Positions 15,888 to 25,065 of a stretch of 64,000 bases of DNA are shown here, piece after piece; the stretch's first letter is position 1; each line of letters begins with the position of its first letter. Below the pieces are notes generated by a model. That model was not told the DNA's origin. It saw only the letters and a list, made by a program, of their open reading frames with translations, and did not search any database. Source of the DNA: Aromatoleum evansii (GTDB lineage Bacteria; Pseudomonadota; Gammaproteobacteria; Burkholderiales; Rhodocyclaceae); NCBI RefSeq assembly GCF_012910805.1, contig NZ_WTVK01000002.1, positions 1 through 64,000 on the forward strand, in the 5' to 3' direction. Both the position numbers and the translations under genes were made by a program.

Positions 15888-15961
15888 CAGGGGAATCTCT
15901 GGGGCGTCTTGTTATTGGCTACCGTGCGCCCCTGCCGCGTCTGCGTCCCCGCGGGGCCGCG

Positions 15962-17461
15962 TCAGCGGGGATCGAGGCCGCGCCGGTACTGGATCGCCTC
16001 GGCCAGATGCGCGGGGCCGACGCGCTCGGCGCCGGCCAGGTCCGCGATCGTGCGGGCGACCTTCAGGATGCGATGATACCCGCGTGCGGACAGGTTCAGC
16101 CGCCGGATCGCCTGATCGAGCAGCGCCTTGCCCTGAGAGTCGGGCGCACACAGCGCATCGACGCGCCCCGGCGCGAGGTGGCTGTTTGCCCCGCCCTGCC
16201 GTTCCCGTTGCACCGCCCGGGCCTGCACGACGCGCTCGCGCACGGTCGCGCTGGGTTCGCCGGCCGGTTGCGCGGTCATGTCCGCATGGTCGAGCAGCGG
16301 GACCTCGATGACGAGGTCCATGCGGTCGAGCAGCGGGCCGGACAAGCGCCCGCGGTAACGCGCGACCTGGTCGGGCGTGCAGCGGCAGCGTCCGCCCTTG
16401 TCCCCCGCGTGGCCGCAGGGGCAGGGATTCATCGCCGCGACGAGTTGGAAGCGCGCGGGAAACTCGGCCCGCTGCCGTGCGCGCGACACCGTCACGGTGC
16501 CGGTCTCCAGCGGCTCGCGCAGCGCCTCGAGCACGCGGCGGTCGAATTCCGGAAGTTCATCGAGGAACAGCACGCCATGGTGGGCGAGGCTGATCTCGCC
16601 CGGCTTCGGGTTCGCGCCGCCGCCCACGAGCGCCGGCGCGGACGCCGAGTGGTGCGGCGCGCGGTACGGCCGACGGCCCCAGCGGCGGGCATCGAAACCG
16701 CCTTCCAGCGACTGGATCGACGCACTCTCGATCGCCTCCCCCTCGTCGAGCGGCGGCAACAGGCTCGGCAGGCGACGCGCGAGCATGGACTTGCCGGTGC
16801 CGGGCGGGCCGAACATCAACAGCGAATGCGCCCCGGCCGCGGCAACCTCGAGGGCGCGCCGGGCTTGCAGCTGCCCCTTCACCTCGGCGAGATCGGGTTC
16901 GTCCTCGCGCCCTTCCGCGAGGGGTGGCGGCAGCCGGCGCGCGAGCGGCGTATGGCCGTTGAGATGCGCGCACACCGCCAGCAGGCTCGTCGCGGGCAGC
17001 ACGCTGGCGCCGCGTGCGAGCGCCGCCTCGTCTGCGTTCGCGGCGGGCAGCACCAGCGCGCGGCCGCTGCGGCCACTCTCCAGCGCCATCGCGAGGCCGC
17101 CGCGCACCGCGCGCAGGCTGCCGTCGAGCGATAGCTCACCGACGAACTCATGCTTCGCGAGCCCCGCCGCATCGACCTGGCCCGACGCAACGAGAATGCC
17201 CAGCGCGATCGGCAGGTCGAAGCGCCCGCCCTCCTTGGGCAGGTCGGCGGGTGCGAGATTGACGGTGATGCGGCGTTGCGGGAATTCGAACTGCGAAGTC
17301 GCGATCGCGGCGCGCACGCGTTCGCGCGCCTCGCGGACTTCGGTGTCGGGCAGGCCGACCAGGTTGAATGCGGGCAGGCCGTTGGCGAGATGGACTTCCA
17401 CCGTCACCTCGGGCGCGCCCATGCCCGCGAGCGCCCTGGTGCGTACGAGAGCCAGCGACAT
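15962..17461 (-). CDS. comM: ComM/YifB-type AAA+ helicase, Mg-chelatase-like
   Basis: A 499-residue protein matching ComM/YifB over its full length. It has an N-terminal Lon-protease-like S5 fold (about 1-170, with NLVGLPDTEVREARERVRAA), a Walker A GPPGTGKS near residue 215, Walker B GVLFLDELPEF, a sensor MNPCPCG followed by zinc-like cysteines (CRC), and a C-terminal Mg-chelatase helical domain. In naturally competent bacteria ComM is a hexameric helicase that drives branch migration during integration of transforming DNA; it is also widespread in non-competent species. I chose the ATG at 17461, which begins MSLALVRTRAL and has GGAGGT five bases upstream. It is not obviously in an operon, and repeat A1 lies upstream. 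Confidence 0.92.
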   Translation of the reverse strand: MSLALVRTRALAGMGAPEVTVEVHLANGLPAFNLVGLPDTEVREARERVRAAIATSQFEFPQRRITVNLAPADLPKEGGRFDLPIALGILVASGQVDAAGLAKHEFVGELSLDGSLRAVRGGLAMALESGRSGRALVLPAANADEAALARGASVLPATSLLAVCAHLNGHTPLARRLPPPLAEGREDEPDLAEVKGQLQARRALEVAAAGAHSLLMFGPPGTGKSMLARRLPSLLPPLDEGEAIESASIQSLEGGFDARRWGRRPYRAPHHSASAPALVGGGANPKPGEISLAHHGVLFLDELPEFDRRVLEALREPLETGTVTVSRARQRAEFPARFQLVAAMNPCPCGHAGDKGGRCRCTPDQVARYRGRLSGPLLDRMDLVIEVPLLDHADMTAQPAGEPSATVRERVVQARAVQRERQGGANSHLAPGRVDALCAPDSQGKALLDQAIRRLNLSARGYHRILKVARTIADLAGAERVGPAHLAEAIQYRRGLDPR

Positions 17462-17582
17462 CGGTACCTCCGGAATGGACTGCACGCAGTCTACCGGAGG
17501 CGATGACAAATAGCTAAGCAGGGCAGCGGCATCACGTCCAGTCGTGCAACACGGCACACGTCTGTCGGGCGCAGTGGGCCGA

Positions 17583-17658
17583 TGTGGGAGCGGCTTCAGC
17601 CGCGAATCGGCGGATCACTGCGCAACACCGCTGCTTCGCGGCTGAAGCCGCTCCCACA
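17583..17658. repeat. Palindromic intergenic repeat, family A, copy 1
   Basis: An inverted repeat whose arms are TGTGGGAGCGGCTTCAGCC and its complement, followed inwards by GCGAA/TTCGC, with a variable centre. Copies occur at 46722-46777, 48644-48715 and 58014-58069. The arrangement resembles REP/BIME elements. This copy lies in the 286-base gap between the comM start and the ubiK stop; nothing else is recognisable there. Confidence 0.9.
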
Positions 17659-17746
17659 CAGTTGCTCCCACGAAAAGCACGGTTCGGCTGCTCGTGAGAT
17701 TGAGCGCCGGGCAAGCCAAGGCATGCTCAAGCCATGGGGAAGGCTC

Positions 17747-18010
17747 TCACTCCTCGTCGCGGTCGGCGCGAGCGCGTGCGAGTTCGGATTCCAGCGTGGC
17801 GACGCGGTCTTCCAGTTCGGCGAGCTTCTGGCGCGCGTGCGCGAGCACCTCGCGCTGCACGTCGAACTCCTCGCGCGTGACCAGATCGAGCTTGCCGAAG
17901 GCGCTGCCAAGCAGGGCCTTGGCGTTCTTTTCGAAGTCGCGGGCGGGATTGCTGGCGGCGAGTTCGGACAACTTGGCACCGATCTCGTCGAGGAAGCGGG
18001 GGCCTGCCAT
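17747..18010 (-). CDS. ubiK: Ubiquinone biosynthesis accessory factor UbiK (BMFP domain)
   Basis: An 87-residue protein that is mostly helical, with a C-terminal coiled coil (AHARQKLAELEDRVATLESE). It is the size and layout of YqiC/UbiK: a short amphipathic N-terminal helix (FLDEIGAKLSEL), a linker, and LDLVTREEFDVQREVLA before the coil. UbiK forms a complex with UbiJ and supports assembly of the ubiquinone-synthesising hydroxylases under aerobic conditions. The ATG at 18010 has AGAGGT seven bases upstream. It stands alone, transcribed away from the torF-glnK-amtB promoter. Confidence 0.85.
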   Translation of the reverse strand: MAGPRFLDEIGAKLSELAASNPARDFEKNAKALLGSAFGKLDLVTREEFDVQREVLAHARQKLAELEDRVATLESELARARADRDEE

Positions 18011-18149
18011 GTAGATACCTCTGGTGCGTAAGCGAAGGGCAAAAGTCTAGCACGGGCGCGGGAGCGAGTACGGACGGACGCCCGCCGCGCCCCATTCCGG
18101 TGAGCGGCCCGGCCGCCTGGGACGTCACGCACCACGAAATCGACTAGAA

Positions 18150-18166
18150 CGCACCATGGAGGTGCA
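18150..18166. promoter_or_regulatory. NtrC-type enhancer site upstream of torF-glnK-amtB
   Basis: CGCACC-ATGGA-GGTGCA is a near-perfect match to the NtrC dyad TGCACC-N5-GGTGCA. It is centred about 145 bases upstream of the start point predicted from the sigma-54 promoter at 18277, a usual distance for an NtrC enhancer. An IHF-like AAACAATCTCTTT (18245-18257) lies between the two, as expected for DNA looping. Confidence 0.7.
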
Positions 18167-18276
18167 TTTCGTGCGCAGGCACTCTGCTGCAAGTGCACAA
18201 AACCCCGTGCGCAGCGCCGCCCCAAAAAAGCATTTCCCCTTTATAAACAATCTCTTTTGCAACCGTTTACGCAACT

Positions 18277-18292
18277 TGGCACGCCGCGTGCA
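18277..18292 (+). promoter_or_regulatory. Sigma-54 (RpoN) promoter of torF-glnK-amtB
   Basis: TGGCACGCCGCGTGCA matches the -24/-12 consensus TGGCACG-N4-TTGCA with one mismatch. The invariant GG (18278-18279) and GC (18290-18291) are separated by the required ten bases. Transcription would begin near 18303, giving a leader of about 38 bases before the torF ATG. Together with the NtrC site this indicates induction under nitrogen limitation. Confidence 0.82.
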
Positions 18293-18340
18293 AAGGAGGA
18301 CTCGCCAGCAATCAAACACCAACCATCAAGGAGCAACACC

Positions 18341-19084
18341 ATGCACAAGCGCATCATCGCCCTGGCCGTTGCAGCAGCCCTCCCGCTAATCGCCTCCGGC
18401 ACGGCCGCCGCCGGCGACAGCCCGATCGCCGCAAACGTCGCCCTCGTCTCCGACTATGCCTACCGCGGCATCAGCCAGACCGACGAGAAGCCGGCGCTGC
18501 AGGGCGGCTTCGATTATGCGCATTCGAGCGGCCTTTACATCGGCGTGTGGGGCTCGAACGTGTCCTGGCTGAGCGACCTCGAGCGCGGCACCGGCGAGAA
18601 CTCGGGCAACAGCCTCGAGCTGGACGTCTACGGCGGCTACAAGGGCACGATCGGCGACATCGGCTACGACGTCGGCCTGCTGCAGTATGTCTATCCGGGC
18701 GAATTCGACTCGAGCTGGCGCAACACGATCGGCCTGAAGAACCCGAACACGCTGGAAGGCTACGTCGGCCTGTCGTGGCAGTTCCTGTCCTTCAAGTACT
18801 CGAACTCCTTCACCAACCTGTTTGGCGCGCCGGACTCCAAGGGCAGCCAGTACTTCGACCTGTCGGCCGCCTACGAGGTGATCCCGGGCACGACGCTCAA
18901 CGCCCACGTCGGCCACCAGATGATCGCCGGCCCGGCCGAGTCCTACTCCGACTGGAAGGTCGGCGTGAGCCAGGCCGTCGCGGGCGTCACGCTCGGCCTG
19001 CACTACGTGGATACCAACATGAAGGACAAGAGCGACTTCGACGCCGACGGCCGCTACGTCGTAAGCCTCAGCAAGACCTTCTGA
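18341..19084 (+). CDS. TorF-family putative outer-membrane porin, first gene of the glnK-amtB operon
   Basis: A 247-residue exported protein. The ATG at 18341 follows AAGGAG by seven bases and begins a signal peptide (MHKRIIALAVAAALPLIASG, cleavage near AAAG). The mature part starts with VALVSDYAYRGISQTDEKPA, the hallmark of the TorF/TIGR02001 family, and consists of alternating strands ending in the aromatic C-terminal SLSKTF expected of a beta-barrel. The family is thought to form outer-membrane channels. It is followed after 50 bases by glnK and shares the sigma-54/NtrC promoter, matching the nlmA-glnK-amtB operon described in Herbaspirillum seropedicae. A plausible job is letting ammonium or small nitrogen compounds cross the outer membrane; that is inference. 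Confidence 0.85.
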   Translation: MHKRIIALAVAAALPLIASGTAAAGDSPIAANVALVSDYAYRGISQTDEKPALQGGFDYAHSSGLYIGVWGSNVSWLSDLERGTGENSGNSLELDVYGGYKGTIGDIGYDVGLLQYVYPGEFDSSWRNTIGLKNPNTLEGYVGLSWQFLSFKYSNSFTNLFGAPDSKGSQYFDLSAAYEVIPGTTLNAHVGHQMIAGPAESYSDWKVGVSQAVAGVTLGLHYVDTNMKDKSDFDADGRYVVSLSKTF

Positions 19085-19122
19085 GCCTGCAACGCCGCGG
19101 GGCTCCGGCCCCGCAACACTGA

Positions 19123-19473
<351 letters not shown>

Positions 19474-19484
19474 GGGAGAACACC

Positions 19485-20948
19485 ATGAAAAAACTGTTTG
19501 CTGTCCTGCTTGCGGTCCTGGCGCTCGGCTTCGCCGGGCTCGCCAGCGCCGAGGATGCCCCGGCTGCGGCCGAGGCCGTCACCGCGGTCGCCGACGCAGC
19601 CGCTGCAGCCGCACCGGAAGCTGCCGCGGCGCCCGCCCCCACGGTCAACAAGGGCGACACCGCCTGGATGCTGACCTCCACCGCGCTGGTCGCCTTCATG
19701 GTGATCCCGGGCCTCGCGCTGTTCTACGGCGGCCTGGTGCGCTCGAAGAACATGCTGTCGGTGCTGATGCAGGTGTTCGTGATCTTCTCGCTGATGATCG
19801 TGCTGTGGTTCGTATACGGCTACAGCCTCGCCTTCACCGAGGGCAACGCCTTCATCGGCGGGCTATCGAAGGCCTTCCTCAGCGGCGTGACGGTCGACTC
19901 GGTCGCCGCGACCTTCAGCAAGGGCGTCGCGATCCCCGAGTTCGCCTACATCATCTTCCAGGCGACCTTCGCGGCGATCACCCCGGCGCTGATCGTCGGC
20001 GCCTTCGCCGAGCGCATGAAGTTCTCCGCGGTGCTGCTGTTCATGGTGCTGTGGTTCACCTTCTCCTACCTGCCGATGGCCCACATGGTGTGGTACTGGG
20101 CGGGCCCGGATGCCTACGTGGATGCCGCCGCGGGTGAAGCCGCCGCTGCGACCGCAGGCTTCCTGTTCCAGAAGGGCGCGCTCGACTTCGCCGGCGGCAC
20201 CGTGGTGCACATCAACGCGGCGATCGCGGGTCTCGTGGGCGCCTTCATGATCGGCAAGCGCATCGGCTACGGCCGCGAATCGATGGCCCCGCACTCGCTG
20301 ACGCTGACCATGGTCGGGGCCTCGATGCTGTGGATCGGCTGGTTCGGCTTCAACGCCGGCTCCAACCTCGAAGCCAACGGCCTCACCGCGCTCGCCTTCC
20401 TCAACACGATGGTCGCGACCGGCATGGCGGCGATGTCCTGGATGGTTGCGGAATGGCTGATGAAGGGCAAGCCCTCGCTGCTGGGTGCGGCCTCGGGCGC
20501 GGTGTCGGGCCTGGTGGCGATCACCCCGGCCTGCGGCTGGGTCGGCCCGATGGGCGCGCTGGTGATCGGTCTGCTCGCCGGCGTGATCTGCCTGTGGGGT
20601 GTGAATGGCCTCAAGCGCATGCTCGGCGCCGACGACGCGCTCGACGTGTTCGGCGTGCATGGCGTGGGCGGCATCCTCGGCGCGATCCTGACCGGCGTGT
20701 TCGCCAACCCGGACCTCGGCGGCGTCGGCGTGTATGACTACGTCGCCAATGCGGTCGCGCCGTTCTCGACCTCGGCGCAGGTCACCAGCCAGATCTGGGG
20801 CGTGGTGGTCGCGATCGTGTGGTCGGGCGTCGTGTCGGTGGTCGCCTACAAGATCGTCGATGTGCTGATCGGCCTGCGCGTGCCGGAAGAAGAGGAACGC
20901 GAAGGCCTCGACATCACGGCCCACGGCGAAACGGCCTACCACATCTGA
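19485..20948 (+). CDS. amtB: Ammonium transporter AmtB
   Basis: A 487-residue inner-membrane protein. A cleavable signal peptide (MKKLFAVLLAVLALGFAGLASA) and an Ala/Pro-rich linker precede eleven membrane helices. The two pore histidines are present in TVVHINAAIAG and DVFGVHGVGG, and FYGGLVRSKN and AGSNLEANGL are typical of AmtB. The C-terminal tail (EEEEREGLDITAHGE) is the cytoplasmic part that couples to GlnK. The protein takes up ammonium under limitation and is blocked by non-uridylylated GlnK. It is the last gene of the operon and is followed by a strong terminator. Confidence 0.95.
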   Translation: MKKLFAVLLAVLALGFAGLASAEDAPAAAEAVTAVADAAAAAAPEAAAAPAPTVNKGDTAWMLTSTALVAFMVIPGLALFYGGLVRSKNMLSVLMQVFVIFSLMIVLWFVYGYSLAFTEGNAFIGGLSKAFLSGVTVDSVAATFSKGVAIPEFAYIIFQATFAAITPALIVGAFAERMKFSAVLLFMVLWFTFSYLPMAHMVWYWAGPDAYVDAAAGEAAAATAGFLFQKGALDFAGGTVVHINAAIAGLVGAFMIGKRIGYGRESMAPHSLTLTMVGASMLWIGWFGFNAGSNLEANGLTALAFLNTMVATGMAAMSWMVAEWLMKGKPSLLGAASGAVSGLVAITPACGWVGPMGALVIGLLAGVICLWGVNGLKRMLGADDALDVFGVHGVGGILGAILTGVFANPDLGGVGVYDYVANAVAPFSTSAQVTSQIWGVVVAIVWSGVVSVVAYKIVDVLIGLRVPEEEEREGLDITAHGETAYHI

Positions 20949-20981
20949 GCATCTCCGGATCGCTCCCTCGTCCGGTCCTGC

Positions 20982-21013
20982 AACGGGCGCCCTTTCGGGG
21001 GCGCCCGTTTTCG
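20982..21013 (+). terminator. Rho-independent terminator after amtB
   Basis: An 11-base perfect stem (AACGGGCGCCC with GGGCGCCCGTT) closes a six-base loop and ends in TTTTCGTT. It terminates the torF-glnK-amtB transcript. Confidence 0.85.
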
Positions 21014-21119
21014 TTCACCCCGGCAAACACCGGGCCCAGCATTGCCACTACCGCGAAATAGGTATTACTATTCGAATATGCTTAGTTGCTTACTTTTTCT
21101 TACACACGCCGAGGGTTCC

Positions 21120-21566
21120 ATGATCCGCATCCTTTCACGCATCGCCGCCGCCACGCTGCTCTCCTTCACGGCCGTTGCCGCGCATGCCGTCGACAACCCG
21201 ACCAGCTTGGCCGGCGCAACGGTCGTCACGCCCGAGCAGGCCCGCGATCTGCAATCGAAGGGCGCGGTCGTCATCGACGCGCGCTCGGCGGCCGAATATG
21301 CCGAAGGCCATATCGACGGCGCCATCAACGTGCCGTACAAGGAAAAGAGCGAGAAGAAGCCGGACTTCGACTCCTCCGCCGACAGCGTAGACCTGGCCAA
21401 GCTGCCGGGCGACAAGGCCAAGCCCATCGTCACCTACTGCAACGGCCACGACTGCTGGAAGAGCTACAAGCTGTCGATTGCCGCGATGAAGGCCGGCCAC
21501 ACCAAGGTGAACTGGCTGCGCGACGGCCTGCCCGGCTGGAAGGCCAAGGGCCTCCCGGTCAAGTAA
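21120..21566 (+). CDS. Exported rhodanese-domain protein
   Basis: A 148-residue protein beginning with a signal peptide ([23 protein letters not shown]) and then a single rhodanese domain. [23 protein letters not shown] is the usual strand-helix region. The active-site loop reads [10 protein letters not shown], so the catalytic cysteine is present but the loop is of the CNGHDC type found in periplasmic rhodanese-like proteins rather than thiosulfate sulfurtransferases. The substrate is unknown; such proteins may carry sulfane sulfur or act as redox proteins. GAGG lies about six bases ahead of the ATG, and a weak promoter (TTGCCA-N18-TACTAT, 21042-21071) lies upstream. A chemoreceptor gene follows after 68 bases. 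Confidence 0.82.
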   Translation: MIRILSRIAAATLLSFTAVAAHAVDNPTSLAGATVVTPEQARDLQSKGAVVIDARSAAEYAEGHIDGAINVPYKEKSEKKPDFDSSADSVDLAKLPGDKAKPIVTYCNGHDCWKSYKLSIAAMKAGHTKVNWLRDGLPGWKAKGLPVK

Positions 21567-21634
21567 GGCGCAGCACGGGCGAAGCGCAGGCTGCGCCCGT
21601 CGCGGCGCAACCTGCGGCTTTGCAAGGAATACCG

Positions 21635-23269
21635 ATGCGCACCACCCTCTCGCTGAAAGCGAAACTCTACGCCCTGGCGGCCTTCGCACTCGCGATGATC
21701 GTCGCCATCGCGGCCATGCTCTTCTACGGCAACGCGTCCTCGACCGAGGCACTGCGCCGGGTGTATGAAGAAAACGCCCTCCCGCTGCGCAAGATCCAGG
21801 CGGTGAGCGACCAGCTCGGCGAGGTGCGCTTCCGCATCGCCGGGGTGATCACCGACCAGATGCCCGCGCCCGGCTCGCGCCGCCATCTCGCCGAAGTACG
21901 CGAGTCGCTGCCCGGATTGTGGGCCGAATACCGCCAGATGTCCGCGACAGGCGCCGACGAAACGGCCGAACTCGCGCTGACCGAGAAGCTCGAACAGGGC
22001 CTCGCAACCCTGCCCGCACTCTTCGCCAAGCTCGACGCGGCCTACTCGGCGAGCAACGACAAGGAACTGCTCACCGGCATCCTCGAGGACGACTGGCCGC
22101 CGGTCATCACCAGCGTCTCCAAACCGCTCGCGGAACTCCTCGCCCTGCGCACCCAGGAGGTGGAGCAGGTCTATCATGAAGCCGCGCGCATGGAGCGCGA
22201 ACTGAACCGCTATGCCACGATCCTCGTCGGCAGTGCCGTCGTTCTGCTCGCGATCTTCACCACGCTGATCATCCGCGCCATCACCCGCCCCGTCGCCGAC
22301 GTGCAGCACGCCCTGGCGCAGGTCGCCCGGGGAGACCTGACGGCCAAGAGCACCGTGCACAGCGGCGACGAGCTGGGGGAAATGGCGCGCGCCATCAATG
22401 CTTCGCTCGAAACCCTGTGCCGGACGCTGGCCCAGGTTCGCCAGGGTTCCGACCGCGTCGCCGAAGCGTCCGAGAACGTGCGCGCGAGCGCGCGCGACAT
22501 CCACGACCGCGCGCAGGTTCAGTCCGACGAGGTCATGAAGATGACCGCCGCGATGCAGCAGTTGACGGTCTCAGTCGGCGAAATCTCGACCGGTTCGGCG
22601 CAGGTGTCCGACGCGGCGACCCGCGCCAACGAGGCCGCCGAGCGCGGCGGCCGGCTGATGCGCGAGAGCCGCGTCGCCACCGACCGCGCCCGGCATGCCT
22701 CGGTCGAAGCGACGCAGGCGGTGAACGCGCTGTCCTCGTCCATCCAGCAGATCAACGCCATCTCCACCGTGATCCGCGAGATTGCCGACCAGACGAACCT
22801 CCTCGCGCTCAATGCGGCGATCGAGGCGGCGCGCGCGGGCGAGGCCGGGCGCGGCTTCGCGGTGGTCGCCGACGAAGTGCGCAAGCTCGCCGAGCGCACC
22901 GGCCACAGCACGGCCGAGATCGCGAACATCGTGCAGGCCGTGGAACAGCAGGCGACGAGCGCGGTGCAGGCCATGCGCGCAGTCGATGCGGACGTCGCCG
23001 AGGACGCCGACAAGATCGGCCGGCTCGAGGAAGCGTTCATGCAGATCGTCGACGCGGCGGGGCGCGTCTCGGCGCTGTCGGAAGACATCGCGCACTCCAC
23101 GAGGGAGCAGCGCATCGTCGCCGAGCAGACCGCCAACGGCATGGAAGCCATCTCGCAGGCGGTCGAGCACACCAGCGCGACGATCGCCGAGATGGCCGCG
23201 GCGGCCGAAGATTCGGCGCACACCGCGGATTCGCTGCGTCAGGTCGTGGGCAACTTCCGCACCGCCTGA
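21635..23269 (+). CDS. Methyl-accepting chemotaxis protein
   Basis: A 544-residue chemoreceptor starting at the ATG at 21635 after AAGGA. It has a first membrane helix (about 10-30), a periplasmic helical domain of roughly 165 residues resembling a four-helix-bundle sensor ([20 protein letters not shown]), a second membrane helix (about 190-212), a HAMP region with ITRPVADVQ, and a cytoplasmic signalling hairpin whose tip [20 protein letters not shown] is diagnostic. It lacks a C-terminal NWETF-like pentapeptide. Ligands are unknown. It is not accompanied by che genes, as is common for receptors scattered around the chromosome. Confidence 0.9.
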   Translation: MRTTLSLKAKLYALAAFALAMIVAIAAMLFYGNASSTEALRRVYEENALPLRKIQAVSDQLGEVRFRIAGVITDQMPAPGSRRHLAEVRESLPGLWAEYRQMSATGADETAELALTEKLEQGLATLPALFAKLDAAYSASNDKELLTGILEDDWPPVITSVSKPLAELLALRTQEVEQVYHEAARMERELNRYATILVGSAVVLLAIFTTLIIRAITRPVADVQHALAQVARGDLTAKSTVHSGDELGEMARAINASLETLCRTLAQVRQGSDRVAEASENVRASARDIHDRAQVQSDEVMKMTAAMQQLTVSVGEISTGSAQVSDAATRANEAAERGGRLMRESRVATDRARHASVEATQAVNALSSSIQQINAISTVIREIADQTNLLALNAAIEAARAGEAGRGFAVVADEVRKLAERTGHSTAEIANIVQAVEQQATSAVQAMRAVDADVAEDADKIGRLEEAFMQIVDAAGRVSALSEDIAHSTREQRIVAEQTANGMEAISQAVEHTSATIAEMAAAAEDSAHTADSLRQVVGNFRTA

Positions 23270-23325
23270 GGCGCGCCTTGCAGCGGAGGGACGCCGGCAG
23301 GCACCCCGCCGCCGTCCGGCCGCAA

Positions 23326-24213
23326 TCAGCGGAACACCACCGTCTTGTTGCCGTGCAACAGTACCCGCCCTTCGAGGTGGTAGCGCAGCCCGCGCGCGAG
23401 CACGGTCTTCTCGATGTCCTTGCCGTAGCGCACCATGTCCTCGACCGAGTCGGAGTGGTCGATGCGGATCACGTCCTGCTCGATGATCGGCCCCTGATCG
23501 AGTTCCGAGGTGACATAGTGGCAGGTCGCACCGATCAGCTTCACACCCTTCTTCCAGGCCTGGTGATAGGGCTTGGCCCCGACGAAGCTGGGCAGGAAGC
23601 TGTGGTGGATGTTGATGATGCGCCCCGGGTACGCGGCGCACAGCTCCGGCGACAGCACCTGCATGTAGCGCGCGAGCACGATGGTGTCGCCGCGCACCTC
23701 CTCGACGATGCGCCGCACCTCCGCATACGCCGAGACCTTGTTGTCCGGGGTGACCGGCACGTGATGGAAGGGGATGCCGTGCCACTCGACGAAGCCGCGG
23801 AAGGTGTCGTGGTTGGAGATCACGCACGGGATCTCGATGTCCAGCTCCTTCGACTGCCAGCGCGCGAGCAGATCGTAAAGGCAGTGCTCCTGCTTCGACA
23901 CCAGCACGACGACGCGCTTCTTCACCGCCGAGTCGGTGATGCTCCATTCCATCTCCAGCTCCTCGGCGAGCGGGCGGAAGCGCTCGCGGAACTCGGCGAG
24001 GTGGAAGGGCAGCGAGTCGGCCTTGATCTCGATGCGCATGAAGTAGCGACCGACCGCATCGCCCCCGGCTGCATCAACTTCCGGCGGCTCGGCGTGCAGC
24101 GAGGTCTCGAGGATCCAGCCGCGGTGCTCGGCGATGAAGCCGGACACGCGCGCGACGATGCCGACGCGGTCGGGGCAGGACGCCGACAGGGTGTAGAAGC
24201 GGTCGCGATGCAT
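23326..24213 (-). CDS. purU: Formyltetrahydrofolate deformylase
   Basis: A 295-residue enzyme. An N-terminal ACT domain (FYTLSASCPDRVGIVARVSG) is followed by a formyltransferase fold with the catalytic cluster NIHHSFLPSF (His and the preceding Asn) and HYVTSELDQGPIIEQD with its aspartate. PurU hydrolyses 10-formyl-THF to THF and formate, which feeds purine synthesis and balances the one-carbon pool. I chose the ATG at 24213, giving MHRDRFYTLS at the family's normal start; it lies 4 bases after the thrH stop, so the two genes are probably one operon. Confidence 0.93.
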   Translation of the reverse strand: MHRDRFYTLSASCPDRVGIVARVSGFIAEHRGWILETSLHAEPPEVDAAGGDAVGRYFMRIEIKADSLPFHLAEFRERFRPLAEELEMEWSITDSAVKKRVVVLVSKQEHCLYDLLARWQSKELDIEIPCVISNHDTFRGFVEWHGIPFHHVPVTPDNKVSAYAEVRRIVEEVRGDTIVLARYMQVLSPELCAAYPGRIINIHHSFLPSFVGAKPYHQAWKKGVKLIGATCHYVTSELDQGPIIEQDVIRIDHSDSVEDMVRYGKDIEKTVLARGLRYHLEGRVLLHGNKTVVFR

Positions 24214-24217
24214 CGGA

Positions 24218-24829
24218 TTACGCGACGCGCGCGAACGCCTTGTCGATCTCGCGGCGCAGCTCGGCATAGCTGCGCGTCACCGGGAACTGCGGGAATTCGC
24301 GGATCACGTTCTCGGGCGGATGGAACAGGATGCCGCCGTGCGCCTCGCCGAGCATCGCGGTGTCGTTGTACGAGTCGCCCGCGGCGACGACCTTGAGGTT
24401 CAGCTCCTTGAAGCGCTTGACGGCCTCGCGCTTCTGGTCGGGCATGCGCAGGTGGTAGTTCACCAGCACGCCGTTCGCGTCGGCCTCGAGGCGGTGGCAC
24501 AGCAGGGTCGGCCAGCCGAGCTGCTTCATCAGCGGCTTGGCGAATTCCTGGAAGGTGTCGGAGAGGATCACGACCTGGTAGCTCTCGCGCAGGTCGTCGA
24601 GGAAGTCGCGCGCACCGGCCATCGGGCCCATGCTGGCGATCACGTCCTGGATGTCGGGCAGGCCCAGTTTGCGCTCGGCAAGGATGTTGAGCCGGTACTT
24701 CATGAGCGTGTCGTAGTTCGGCTCGTCGCGCGTCGTGCGGCGCAGCTCCGGGATGCCGGTACGCTCGGCGAATTCGATCCAGATTTCGGGGACCAGCACA
24801 CCTTCGAGGTCGAGACAGACGATCTGCAC
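24218..24829 (-). CDS. thrH: ThrH, bifunctional phosphoserine phosphatase/homoserine phosphotransferase
   Basis: A 203-residue HAD enzyme from the GTG at 24829 (AGGAAG six bases upstream), close to the usual ThrH length. The first HAD motif reads CLDLEGVLVPE, with Glu in place of the second Asp as in ThrH. LSDTFQEFAKPLMKQLGWP carries the motif II threonine or serine, and VVAAGDSYNDTAML is motif IV. In Pseudomonas the enzyme dephosphorylates phosphoserine and can pass the phosphate to homoserine, giving a second route into threonine synthesis. Together with purU it serves serine and one-carbon metabolism. Confidence 0.88.
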   Translation of the reverse strand: MQIVCLDLEGVLVPEIWIEFAERTGIPELRRTTRDEPNYDTLMKYRLNILAERKLGLPDIQDVIASMGPMAGARDFLDDLRESYQVVILSDTFQEFAKPLMKQLGWPTLLCHRLEADANGVLVNYHLRMPDQKREAVKRFKELNLKVVAAGDSYNDTAMLGEAHGGILFHPPENVIREFPQFPVTRSYAELRREIDKAFARVA

Positions 24830-24988
24830 GGCAAGCTTCCTGTTTCGGCGAATAAATGAACCCCGGATTCTAGCAGTCGCCGACCACCCTGCCGCCGCAC
24901 GCGGAACCGTCATCGTTCAAAAAATTTAATCTACCGGGAACCTATTAGAAGGCCAGCGGTCTGGGTGATATGGCCCTATAATGGCAGG

Positions 24989-25061
24989 GCTAAATGCGTA
25001 ACCCTTGGCCCCGATGGAGGCCATTTGGCGGGACGGCCTCCGGTCGTCCCGTTTTTCTTTT
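24989..25061 (+). ncRNA. Candidate small RNA between thrH and ilvA
   Basis: Both flanking genes run on the minus strand, yet the plus strand carries a perfect TATAAT (24977-24982) and, about 50 bases on, a textbook terminator with a T-run (25029-25061). The transcript would be about 73 bases. It could form a first hairpin TGGCC(25006-25010)/GGCCA(25019-25023) and the terminator hairpin, or instead pair GGAGGCC (25016-25022) with GGCCTCC (25035-25041), which would break both. That mutually exclusive folding resembles an attenuator. The -35 region is poor. No open frame of note is enclosed. Existence and function are inference. Confidence 0.45.
25029..25061 (+). terminator. Rho-independent terminator on the plus strand
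   Basis: The stem CGGGACG (25029-25035) pairs with CGTCCCG (25045-25051) and is followed by TTTTTCTTTT. No plus-strand gene precedes it, which is why a small RNA is proposed. On the minus strand the stem lacks a T-run, so it is unlikely to end ilvA. Confidence 0.7.
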
Positions 25062-25065
25062 CCGC

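Noticed and set aside
18178-18192. GGCACTCTGCTGC as a second sigma-54 promoter upstream of torF
   Set aside because: The GG-GC spacing is nine bases, and a much better match with correct spacing exists at 18277.
18195-18210. GCAC-N8-GTGC as a second NtrC site upstream of torF
   Set aside because: The spacing is one base longer than the NtrC dyad, so it is at best a weak half-site pair.
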